Shown: positions 1-6,038, counted from the stretch's first letter. The stretch: DNA of 6,084 bases from Fidelibacterota bacterium (GCA_024277405.1 JAJRVI010000169.1:1-6084), one strand, 5' to 3'. Numbers and translations: made by a program. The notes: generated by a model from the sequence alone, not told the origin.

Positions 1-578
1 ATGACGTGGTCTCCGCCGCGGGGAACCCGCACCTCGAGGTGGTGGTCACCGCGGAAGGGATCGATCCCATCGATGGGGACCCCCACATCTGGCTAGACCC
101 CCTGAACGCGGTGCTCCAGGTGGCGGCGATCCGGGACGCCCTCGTCCGGGCCGATCCCGGTGGGAGGCTCTCCTACGAGCTCAATGCCGCGCGTTATATC
201 TCCGACCTCCTCGCGCTCCACCGGGAGATCGAGGCCCGTGTCGCCCGCTGGTCCCACCGGGAGTTCGTGGCCCTCCACGGGGCGTGGGGGTACTTCGCCC
301 GCCGCTACGGCCTCGACCAGCTCGCGGTCATCGCGCCCACCCCGGGACGGGAACCATCCCCCCGGGAAGTGGCCCGGATCATAAAGCTCGTGCGCGCTCG
401 GGGCGTACGGGCCATCTTCGTAGAGGTACAGCACCCCCCGGGAGTGGCGGGGCTCATCGCCCAGGAGACCGGGGCCGCCCTCGTCACCCTCGATCCCCTG
501 GGCGGGGTCCCCGGGCGGGAGGACTACTTCTCCCTCATGCGTGACAACGTCTCCCGGATGGAGGGGGCGCTCGGATGA
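1..578 (+). CDS. Metal-binding protein of a Zn/Mn ABC importer (ZnuA/TroA family), 3' part
   Basis: This is the C-terminal 191 residues of a cluster 9 (cluster A-I) solute-binding protein, which captures Zn2+ or Mn2+ outside the membrane and delivers it to the permease. The reading frame is open to the left edge (first full codon at base 3), so the signal peptide and first metal ligand lie outside; family members are about 300 residues. Numbering from base 3, three ligand positions of the family are visible: His28 in DPHIWLDP, His92 in LHGAWGYF and Asp164 in TLDPLG. His92 sits where zinc and TroA-type proteins have His and the manganese protein PsaA has Glu, which leans towards zinc. The His-rich loop that many ZnuA proteins carry before the DPHIW motif is not visible. 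The stop overlaps the ATPase start as ATGA. Family assignment is firm; the metal is inferred. Confidence 0.93.
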   Translation, partial: DVVSAAGNPHLEVVVTAEGIDPIDGDPHIWLDPLNAVLQVAAIRDALVRADPGGRLSYELNAARYISDLLALHREIEARVARWSHREFVALHGAWGYFARRYGLDQLAVIAPTPGREPSPREVARIIKLVRARGVRAIFVEVQHPPGVAGLIAQETGAALVTLDPLGGVPGREDYFSLMRDNVSRMEGALG

Positions 579-1372
579 GCCCGGTGGTCGAGCTCTCCGA
601 CGTCTGGGTGGAACTCGGGGGCCACCCCGTCCTCGAGGGGATCTCCCTGGCGGTGGATGAGGGGGAGTTCGTGAGCGTGGTGGGCCCGAACGGCGCCGGC
701 AAGACCACGCTGCTGCGCGTGATCCTGGGGCTCGTCCGGCCGGCGCGAGGGGATGTGCGGGTCTTCGGGACACGCCCGTGGGAGCTGGGACGCGGACGGG
801 CGCGCATCGGCTACGTCCCCCAGGCCGAGGGGATCGACCCCGACTTCCCCCTCCGGGTGATCGACGTCGTCCTCATGGGCCGTTACGGGTCCCTGGGATG
901 GATACGCCGGCCCGGGACCGCGGATCGCCGGGCAGCGCGCGAGGCCCTGGAGCTCGTGGGCATTGGGGATCTCGCCACGAGGCCGATCGGGGAGCTCTCG
1001 GGGGGACAACGACAACGGGCCTTCCTCGCCCGGGCCCTCGCGGCCGAGCCCAGACTCCTCCTGCTGGACGAGCCCACCACCGGCGTCGATCCCGCGGCCA
1101 GCGAGAGTTTCTACGAGCTCCTTCGCCGGATCCAGGAGAGGGGGGTGACCATCGTCATGGTGACCCACGATATCGGGGTCGTCTCCCGGTACGTGGACAA
1201 GGTGGCCTGTATCAACCGGAGGCTCGTCGTCCACGGCCGCCCCGAGGAGGTATTGACGGACGAGGCGCTGGCCGAGATGTACGGCTGCGCCGCCCTCTTC
1301 TTCCACCACGGCCGCGTCCCCCACATGGTGGTGCGGCGCCACCGGACGTTCCGCCGGGGGGAAGGGCGGTGA
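575..1372 (+). CDS. Zn/Mn ABC importer, ATP-binding protein (ZnuC/TroB family)
   Basis: A 265-residue cytoplasmic ATPase that powers the metal importer. All nucleotide-binding motifs are present: Walker A GPNGAGKTT at 37-45, Q-loop at Gln83, signature LSGGQ at 141-145, Walker B LLLLDEP ending near 167, D-loop Asp172 and switch His198 in THD. The sequence VPQAEGIDPDFP after the Q-loop and VLMGRYG near 99-105 are typical of metal-importer ATPases (ZnuC, MntB, TroB). The ATG start at 575 overlaps the preceding stop by four bases and has GGAGGGGG at 560-567 seven bases upstream. Length is normal for the family. It shares an operon with the binding protein and permease, so the complex would be two ATPases plus two permeases. 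Function is confident; choice between zinc and manganese is not. Confidence 0.95.
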   Translation: MSPVVELSDVWVELGGHPVLEGISLAVDEGEFVSVVGPNGAGKTTLLRVILGLVRPARGDVRVFGTRPWELGRGRARIGYVPQAEGIDPDFPLRVIDVVLMGRYGSLGWIRRPGTADRRAAREALELVGIGDLATRPIGELSGGQRQRAFLARALAAEPRLLLLDEPTTGVDPAASESFYELLRRIQERGVTIVMVTHDIGVVSRYVDKVACINRRLVVHGRPEEVLTDEALAEMYGCAALFFHHGRVPHMVVRRHRTFRRGEGR

Positions 1373-2163
1373 GCTTCTGGGCGTACGCCTTCATGCAGCG
1401 GGCCCTCATCGCGGGGGCCCTGATCGGGGCCACCGCCGGCGCGGTGGGGGTGTACGTGGTCCTGCGGGGGTTCTCCTTCATCGGGGCGGGGATCGCCCAC
1501 GCGGCCTTCGGCGGCGTGGCCATCGCTGTCCTCTTGGGGATGGACCCCCTGTGGGGCGCCCTCCTGTTCTCCCTCCTCGTGGCGTGGGGGATCGTGCACG
1601 CCTCGCGCCGGGGCCACATCAGGGAGGAGGTCGCCATCGGGATCCTGTTCGCCTCCTCGATGGCGCTCGGGGTCCTGCTCCTCGGCCTCGTCCCGGGGTA
1701 CCAGACCGATCTCTTCGGGTACCTCTTCGGCAATATCCTCGCGGTGGGGCCGCAGGACCTCGTCGCGAGCGTCGCCCTGACGGGGATCGTGTTCGTGGGC
1801 ATCGCCCTCTTCTACAAGGAGTTCCTCCTCATCACCTTCGATCCGGGGATGGCCGAGGCCCAGGGGTTCCCCGCGGGGGCGCTCCAGGGGGGACTCCTCT
1901 CCCTCGTGGCCCTCACCGTGGTGCTATCGCTTCGGGTGGTGGGGGCGGTGTTGGTGGCGGCGCTGCTCGTGGTCCCCGCGGCCACCGCCTACCAGTTCGT
2001 GCGGAATTTCCATCGCCTGCTCCTCCTCTCCGCGGCGCTGGGGGTCGGCGAGGTGGTCGCGGGGCTCATCATCTCCTTCTATCTCGACGTTCCCCCCGGG
2101 CCCACCATCGTGCTCCTATCCGCCGCGCTGTTCGGGGTGGCCCTGGCGGCGCGGCGCCGCTGA
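1369..2163 (+). CDS. Zn/Mn ABC importer, membrane permease (ZnuB/TroC family)
   Basis: A 264-residue polytopic inner-membrane protein of the ABC-3 family, the channel of the metal importer. By eye there are about eight hydrophobic segments (roughly 12-32, 37-57, 60-75, 85-105, 125-145, 165-190, 195-215 and 225-260). Family landmarks are GVYVVLRGFSFIGAGIAHA near 27-45, with the conserved His44, and EEVAIGILFASSMALG after a cytoplasmic loop. I chose GTG at 1369 because it overlaps the ATPase stop as GTGA, follows a purine tract at 1356-1366, and gives the usual family N-terminus (a short lead before QRALIAG). The same frame is open far upstream, but that extension is Gly/Arg/Pro-rich and antisense-like in composition, so it is not coding. 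No downstream operon partner is obvious. Confidence 0.94.
   Translation: MSFWAYAFMQRALIAGALIGATAGAVGVYVVLRGFSFIGAGIAHAAFGGVAIAVLLGMDPLWGALLFSLLVAWGIVHASRRGHIREEVAIGILFASSMALGVLLLGLVPGYQTDLFGYLFGNILAVGPQDLVASVALTGIVFVGIALFYKEFLLITFDPGMAEAQGFPAGALQGGLLSLVALTVVLSLRVVGAVLVAALLVVPAATAYQFVRNFHRLLLLSAALGVGEVVAGLIISFYLDVPPGPTIVLLSAALFGVALAARRR
2146..2160 (+). other. GC-only hairpin at the end of the permease gene
   Basis: GCGGCG at 2146-2151 pairs with CGCCGC at 2155-2160 around a 3-base loop, ending one base before the permease stop codon. It is followed by no T tract, so it is not a standard intrinsic terminator. It may slow 3'-end decay of the importer mRNA, or it may be a by-product of an Ala-Arg-Arg-rich C-terminus in a GC-rich genome. 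Confidence 0.3.
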
Positions 2164-2171
2164 GGCTCGCT

Positions 2172-2177
2172 TATAAT
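2172..2177 (+). promoter_or_regulatory. Putative -10 box TATAAT for the isomerase-like gene
   Basis: A perfect TATAAT lies in the 32-base gap after the permease, an AT patch in otherwise GC-rich DNA. A -35 box with normal spacing is not recognisable, as the expected position is GCGCGG. If used, transcription would start near 2183-2185, at the edge of the ribosome binding site GAGGAGGA (2185-2192), giving a very short leader. Read-through from the importer operon remains possible. Confidence 0.5.
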
Positions 2178-2195
2178 CGCGCCCGAGGAGGAACC

Positions 2196-2972
2196 ATGGC
2201 GATACTGTCTTTCTCCACACTGGCCGTGCACCTCGAGTCCCCGGTGGAGGCGATACGGTTCGCCCGGGAACGGGGATTCCAGGGGGTGGAGATCCTGTGC
2301 GAGCCCCCCTGGCATCCGCGGAACTGGTCCCCGAGCCTGATGCGGGACGTGCGCGAGGCCGCGGAGGGCCTTGTGCTCTCGCTTCACGCCCCCACCGGCG
2401 ACGTGAACCTCATCTCCCGCCATCCCGGGGCCAGGAGGTTCGCGGAGGCCGAGCTCTCCCGCACCCTGGCGTTGGCGGCCCGCATCGGGGCGACCCACGT
2501 CACCGTGCACCTCGGGTACCGGGCGAGCGGCGTCCCCGGGGAGATCCCCTTCGCCGCCGCCCGCGAGGCCCTGGCACGCCTCAGACGTCGGGCGGAGGAC
2601 CTCGGGATCTCCCTATGTCTCGAGAACGATCCGCATCTCCCCTACCTCTACCTCTGGGACCTGGGCGAGTACCTCTCGTGGTTGGAGGGCCTCGACCTCG
2701 CGGGGACGCTGGACATCGGGCACGCTTGGACCGCCCATGGAGATGCGGCCCTGGAGTTCCTACCACGCCTCTCATCCCGGATCGCCGTGGTCCACGTGAG
2801 CGACAACGGTGGGGAGGTGGACGACCACCTCCCGTTGGGGAAGGGCGTGATCCCCCTACATACCGCCCTTCTCCCGTTGAAGGGGGCGACCCTCTGGGTC
2901 CTGGAGCTCATGGCCCCGGAGGGCATGGACGAATCCCGGGAACTCATGGCCGGGATGCTCCGGGAGGGCTGA
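2196..2972 (+). CDS. Sugar isomerase/epimerase-like TIM-barrel protein (AP endonuclease family 2 superfamily)
   Basis: A 258-residue predicted cytoplasmic metalloenzyme of the xylose isomerase-like/endonuclease IV superfamily. The metal ligands of the barrel can be read in order: His64 (SLHAP), His105 (TVHLGY), Glu143 (LEN), Asp173 and His176 (LDIGHAW), His200 (VVHVSDN), Asp209 and His211 (DDHLPLGKG) and Glu237 (LEL). These nine match, in order and approximate spacing, the trinuclear zinc site of endonuclease IV, though many sugar epimerases of this superfamily retain most of them too. At 258 residues it is somewhat shorter than endonuclease IV (about 285), and the Asn-Asp-Ser and Asp-Arg-His wording of true Nfo is replaced by SDN and DDH. 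The ATG at 2196 has GAGGAGGA three bases upstream. The substrate is unknown; neighbours give no clue. An isomerase/epimerase role is more likely than DNA repair. Confidence 0.85.
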   Translation: MAILSFSTLAVHLESPVEAIRFARERGFQGVEILCEPPWHPRNWSPSLMRDVREAAEGLVLSLHAPTGDVNLISRHPGARRFAEAELSRTLALAARIGATHVTVHLGYRASGVPGEIPFAAAREALARLRRRAEDLGISLCLENDPHLPYLYLWDLGEYLSWLEGLDLAGTLDIGHAWTAHGDAALEFLPRLSSRIAVVHVSDNGGEVDDHLPLGKGVIPLHTALLPLKGATLWVLELMAPEGMDESRELMAGMLREG

Positions 2973-2973
2973 A

Positions 2974-3003
2974 TTGAAGGGCCTGGGAGGGCGACGCTAT
3001 AAT
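2974..3003 (+). promoter_or_regulatory. Putative promoter TTGAAG-N18-TATAAT for the kinase gene
   Basis: TTGAAG at 2974-2979 and a perfect TATAAT at 2998-3003 are separated by 18 bases, close to the optimum for the housekeeping sigma factor. It starts right after the isomerase stop codon. Transcription would begin near 3010, giving a leader of about 90 bases before the ATG at 3102. Confidence 0.65.
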
Positions 3004-3012
3004 TTCCGTGGC

Positions 3013-3095
3013 CTCCCTTCCGCACCGGCTTTGTGCCCACCCATCCCGCCGCACGCCTCACCTCCCCCGGGGCGGAAGGGAGCTTTCCTCCTTTC
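3013..3095 (+). promoter_or_regulatory. Structured 5' leader with two mutually exclusive pairings
   Basis: The leader of the kinase gene contains CTCCCTTCCGC (3013-3023), which is perfectly complementary over 11 bases to GCGGAAGGGAG (3072-3082), with 48 bases between. The same central segment (3075-3082) can instead pair with CTCCTTTC (3088-3095), an 8-base-pair hairpin with one G-T pair and a 5-base loop. Only one of the two can form at a time. The shared segment is also the only Shine-Dalgarno-like purine tract before the gene. The geometry resembles an attenuator or translational switch; no known riboswitch family is recognised, and the effect is inferred. Confidence 0.4.
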
Positions 3096-3101
3096 TTGGG
3101 C

Positions 3102-4082
3102 ATGAACGTCGACTACACGGGGCCCGCGGAGGAAGTGGCGGCCAGGATCGCCGAACACGTCCCGCCCCAGGGGTGTGTGCTCCTCATCGGAGGCGTGGAC
3201 GTGGGGAAGACCACCCTCGCCCGGGCCCTCCACCGCCTCCTGGGCGGTGAGGTGGTGGACGCCGACCTGGGGCAATCCGTCATCGGCCCCCCCACCGCGA
3301 TCACCCTCGGCACCTACGAGGCCGGCATGCGGGACGGGTACTTCGTGGGGGACACCACCCCCCGGGGCCACCTCCTCCACGCCCTCTGCGGCGCCAAGCG
3401 CATGGTGCAGCGGGCCCGTCGCCCCGTGGTGGTGGACACGGACGGCTACATCTCCGGCCAGGCCGGGCGGGCGTACAAGCTCGCCCTGGTGGAGGCGCTG
3501 GATCCCGACCTCGTGGTGCTCCTCCCCCGGGGAGAGGAACTGGAGCTCCTGCGGGTCACGTGCGGCGTGCGAACCGTCGCCGCCAGGGTCACAGGGGTGC
3601 GCCAGAAATCCCGCGAGGAGCGGGCGAACGCGCGGGAGGAGAACTTCCGCCGGGAGTTCTCCCGGGGGCACGAGGTGCGGTTGGGGTGGGCGGAGGTCGC
3701 GTGGCGGGAGACCCTGCTCGGCGCCGGCGAGGTCCTCGATCCCCACACCCTCTCCAAGATGCTGGGGTGCGAGGTCCTCTTCGCCAGGCGGTTGGGGAAG
3801 GAAGTGATCGCGGTGATCGAGGGGAAGCCCCTCTCGGCCGGCGCGGTGCGGTCCTTCTGGGAGCTGGATGAACTGTATCTCGTGCCGAAAAGCTACCTCC
3901 AGGACAGGCTCATCGGGTGCTTCGCCGCCGGGAGATTCCTGGGGATCGGGCGCATCATCTCTCTGGATCGGGAAGGCCTCGTATGCTCCGTGCCGGGCGG
4001 CCCGCGCCCCGAGGCCATCCAGCTGGGGCACCTCCGCGTGACGGCCTCCGGGAGGGAGCTCGGCCGCTCCGTCATCCCCTGA
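3102..4082 (+). CDS. Clp1/Grc3-type polynucleotide 5'-hydroxyl kinase-like protein
   Basis: A 326-residue P-loop protein resembling the Clp1/Grc3/Nol9 family, which phosphorylates 5'-hydroxyl ends of RNA or DNA using ATP. Visible motifs, numbered from the ATG at 3102: Walker A GGVDVGKT at 30-37 (compare the family's GPxDxGKS/T), DADLGQ at 53-58 matching the Clp1 DxDxGQ signature, a conserved VGDTTP near 82-87, VVVDTDGYISG at 109-119 matching the family's (N/D)TxGW/Y motif, and an Arg-rich lid-like stretch at 166-188. The last 100 residues (RLIGCFAAGRFLGIGRI, then EAIQLGHLRV) resemble the C-terminal beta domain of archaeal family members. The P-loop sits only 30 residues from the start, so an N-terminal domain seems absent. 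The start is uncertain: an in-frame GTG at 3033 and TTG at 3096 exist, but the added residues are low-complexity Pro/Gly. No good ribosome site precedes the ATG. The gene stands alone under its own promoter; substrate and activity are inferred. Confidence 0.8.
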   Translation: MNVDYTGPAEEVAARIAEHVPPQGCVLLIGGVDVGKTTLARALHRLLGGEVVDADLGQSVIGPPTAITLGTYEAGMRDGYFVGDTTPRGHLLHALCGAKRMVQRARRPVVVDTDGYISGQAGRAYKLALVEALDPDLVVLLPRGEELELLRVTCGVRTVAARVTGVRQKSREERANAREENFRREFSRGHEVRLGWAEVAWRETLLGAGEVLDPHTLSKMLGCEVLFARRLGKEVIAVIEGKPLSAGAVRSFWELDELYLVPKSYLQDRLIGCFAAGRFLGIGRIISLDREGLVCSVPGGPRPEAIQLGHLRVTASGRELGRSVIP

Positions 4083-5274
4083 GGTCACGCCGCCGCAGGA
4101 ACCCCAGCGCCGCGGCGAGCCCCATCGCGGCGATGATGCCCCACACGGGCCGCGGATCCCGGGGAAACACGTCCAGCAGTATCCCGCCCACGAGGGGGCC
4201 GGCGGACCACCCGAACGACTCCGCCAGCCCCCACAGCCCCATGTAACGCCCCCTCTCCCCGGGGGACGCGAGCCCCGCCACCACCGCCAACGATGCGGGC
4301 ATGAAGACGATCTCCCCCAATGTCGCCACCCCCACCGCGCCCATAAGCGCGGGGAACGAGCGCAGCCACCCCATGGAAAGGTATCCCAGGGCGTAGAGCA
4401 ACGCCCCCAGGGCCAACACCCGATCCCGGGGGCGCCCCTCCAGGAGCCGGGCCAGGGGATACTGTAGGGCCACCACCAGGAGGCCGTTCAGGGTGAGCAT
4501 CGCTCCGAAATGGGCGGTGGAGAGGCCGAGCCGATCCACGACGAAGACCGAGAGGGTGGATATGAGCTGGCCCGCGACGAGCAGGACGGGGAGCGAGAGG
4601 AGGATGAACCCCCGGAAGCGGGGATCGCGCAACGAGGAGAACACGGCCCGGAGCCCCTCGCGCCGTGCCCCCTCGCCCCGGAACGACTCCCGCAGGGAAA
4701 CGAGGGCCAACAGGAAGCAGGCGCCCGAGACCGCCGCGGTGAGGAGAAATAGGGCCCCATAGGGGAGGAACGCCTTGAGAAAGCCCCCGACCGAGGGCCC
4801 CAGGGCCCATCCCACGTTGGCCCCCACCCGCAGGATCCCGTAAGCCCGCATCCTCTCCGCCTCCAGGGCGAGGTCCGCCACCATGGCGGAGATCGCCGGC
4901 ATGGCGAGGGCCCCGGAGAACCGGATCCCGAAGTAGAGGGCGGCGATGAGGGAGATCCGAAGCCCCGCGTGCACCGAAACGGCGAGGCCGAGGAAGAGGA
5001 ATACCCGCAGGAATAGGGCCCCCAGGAGCACGGGCCGCCGGCCGAGCCTGTCGGCGAGCTCCCCGCCAACGACGCGGGCCAGGGCGGCGGCCACGGCGGA
5101 CCCGAGCATGATCGCGCCCACGAGCGCCATGGGAATCCCGCGTGCCCGGTAAAGGTAGAGCGAGAGGAAGGGGAGCGAAAGCGAGAAGCCGACGCCGGTG
5201 AGGAGCTGGACCGCGATCAGGGGCCAGAGCTTCCGCGCCAGCCTCGCTTCCCTCCGGAGGGCGCCCGCACGCAT
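4072..5274 (-). CDS. MFS transporter, probable drug or metabolite exporter
   Basis: A 400-residue major facilitator superfamily protein with about twelve hydrophobic segments in two halves, split by a charged central loop near 185-205 (RESFRGEGARREG). The MFS loop 2-3 signature is clear at 70-80: GGELADRLGRR. The overall pattern (short basic N-terminus, GPSVGG in the fifth helix, SAGPLVGG in the eleventh) fits proton-driven exporters of the drug-efflux type; the substrate cannot be read. It lies five bases downstream of the DUF554 gene on the same strand and is probably cotranscribed. The ATG at 5274 has no Shine-Dalgarno sequence (the preceding bases are CTCCCTTTGATCCCC). An in-frame TTG at 5283 would overlap the upstream stop as TTGA, so start by translational coupling is possible. 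The frame stays open much further upstream, but that is the shadow of the DUF554 gene. The 3' end overlaps the convergent kinase gene by 11 bases. Confidence 0.9.
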   Translation of the reverse strand: MRAGALRREARLARKLWPLIAVQLLTGVGFSLSLPFLSLYLYRARGIPMALVGAIMLGSAVAAALARVVGGELADRLGRRPVLLGALFLRVFLFLGLAVSVHAGLRISLIAALYFGIRFSGALAMPAISAMVADLALEAERMRAYGILRVGANVGWALGPSVGGFLKAFLPYGALFLLTAAVSGACFLLALVSLRESFRGEGARREGLRAVFSSLRDPRFRGFILLSLPVLLVAGQLISTLSVFVVDRLGLSTAHFGAMLTLNGLLVVALQYPLARLLEGRPRDRVLALGALLYALGYLSMGWLRSFPALMGAVGVATLGEIVFMPASLAVVAGLASPGERGRYMGLWGLAESFGWSAGPLVGGILLDVFPRDPRPVWGIIAAMGLAAALGFLRRRDLRG

Positions 5275-5279
5275 GGGGA

Positions 5280-5978
5280 TCAAAGGGAGATGTACCGGAG
5301 CAGCCAGCTGAAGAGGGGCGCCAGGGCGAGGGCCGGGAGGAGGTCCACGGCCGAAATCCTCTTCCAGCCCAAGATCTCGAACCCCAGGGCGATGATCACC
5401 GCGCCCCCCGCGGCGGAGAACGCGATCACCCCCGGGGAGGTCGCGGAGAGGGTGCCCATGTTGGCGGCCAGGAGGTGTCCGAATAGGGTTATCCCCCCTT
5501 GGTAGACGAGGAGCACCAACAGGGAGAGGAGGACCCCGGGGCCGAGGGCCGCCGCCAGGGCCACGGAGGAGATCCCGTCCAGGATCGCCTTGGCCCCGAG
5601 GAGGGACCAATCGCCGAACATCCCGTCCCGCAGGGCCCCGAGGAGCGTCATCGGTCCCACACAGAAGAGGAGGCTCGCGGTGAGGAATCCCTCGGCCAAG
5701 GGGTATCCTCGGAACCACCGCTCCACGTGCCTGCTCCCGCGCTCCAGGCGTTCCTCGAGCCGCAACGCGGACCCGAGCACGCCCCCGATGATCACCGCGA
5801 GGAGGAGGCTCAGCACGTCCTCGGCCTCGAGGGCCATCCTGAACCCCAGGATGAGGGTGACGAGGCCGACCCCGGACGTGGCGGCCTTCCGGACGCGTTC
5901 CGGCAGCCGCTCCCCCACCAACAGCCCGAGGGTCCCCCCGGCGAGGACCGTGCCCATATTGACCCAGGTCCCGATCAC
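5280..5978 (-). CDS. DUF554 family membrane protein (YqgA/YdfK type)
   Basis: A 232-residue predicted inner-membrane protein with about six or seven hydrophobic segments. It matches the DUF554 family from end to end: the N-terminal MIGTWVN, GLLVGERLPERV near 19-29, GFLTASLLFCVGPMTLLGALRDG in the middle, the following AKAILDGISS, and LVYQGGITL. Length is typical. The family's biochemical function is not established, although membrane transport is often presumed. The GTG at 5978 is preferred over the ATG at 5957 because MIGT(x)xN is the standard family N-terminus. There is no proper ribosome binding site: GGGG lies only two bases before the start, and an extended -10 element is just upstream, which suggests leaderless translation. 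It is the first gene of a two-gene operon with the MFS transporter; whether they cooperate is unknown. Confidence 0.92.
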   Translation of the reverse strand: MIGTWVNMGTVLAGGTLGLLVGERLPERVRKAATSGVGLVTLILGFRMALEAEDVLSLLLAVIIGGVLGSALRLEERLERGSRHVERWFRGYPLAEGFLTASLLFCVGPMTLLGALRDGMFGDWSLLGAKAILDGISSVALAAALGPGVLLSLLVLLVYQGGITLFGHLLAANMGTLSATSPGVIAFSAAGGAVIIALGFEILGWKRISAVDLLPALALAPLFSWLLRYISL

Positions 5979-5985
5979 GTCCCCG

Positions 5986-5994
5986 ATGTTAACA
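5986..5994 (-). promoter_or_regulatory. Putative extended -10 promoter of the DUF554-MFS operon
   Basis: Read on the minus strand the bases are TGTTAACAT, a TGn extended -10 followed by TAACAT (four of six consensus bases). No -35 box is recognisable, as is common with extended -10 promoters. Only seven bases separate it from the GTG start, so transcription would begin at or next to the start codon. It is embedded in an inverted repeat, GATGT-TAAC-ACATC (5985-5998), that could bind a regulator and block the promoter. Confidence 0.45.
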
Positions 5995-6021
5995 CATCTC
6001 CACGCCCGCCCGCCGCTATTG

Positions 6022-6038
6022 CCCCCTGTGCGCGGGGG
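6022..6038. repeat. Short C5/G5 inverted repeat
   Basis: CCCCC (6022-6026) and GGGGG (6034-6038) flank a 7-base loop in the intergenic DNA upstream of the DUF554 gene. No T tract follows on either strand, so a terminator is not supported. The remaining bases of the gap (5999-6021) are C/G-rich and show nothing further. Confidence 0.3.

Noticed and set aside
57..77. Two overlapping 12-base palindromes, GGGATCGATCCC and CCCATCGATGGG.
   Set aside because: They lie inside the coding sequence for EGIDPIDGDP; the Ile-Asp repeat in high-GC codon use explains them without a regulatory role.
93..773. A 226-codon antisense frame across the binding protein and ATPase genes.
   Set aside because: Low-complexity Pro/Arg-rich translation; both sense genes here are unmistakable.
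778..1368. N-terminal extension of the permease frame inside the ATPase gene.
   Set aside because: The extension is Arg/Gly/Pro-rich and out of frame with the real ATPase; the GTGA junction gives the standard family N-terminus.
2172..2177. A full -35/-10 promoter before the isomerase-like gene.
   Set aside because: Only the -10 box is convincing; the sequence at the normal -35 distance (GCGCGG) does not match, and a CTGGCG candidate lies too far away at 23 bases.
2997..4088. A 363-codon open frame antisense to the kinase gene.
   Set aside because: It mirrors the kinase codons in a GC-rich gene, its translation is rich in Gly/Pro/His with no recognisable domain, and the sense strand has clear family motifs.
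5275..5718. Upstream extension of the MFS frame through DUF554.
   Set aside because: It is a shadow of the DUF554 gene in another frame; the extra residues lack membrane or domain features.
6022..6038. C5/G5 hairpin as an intrinsic terminator for a gene to the right.
   Set aside because: No T tract follows on either strand and the stem is only five pairs.
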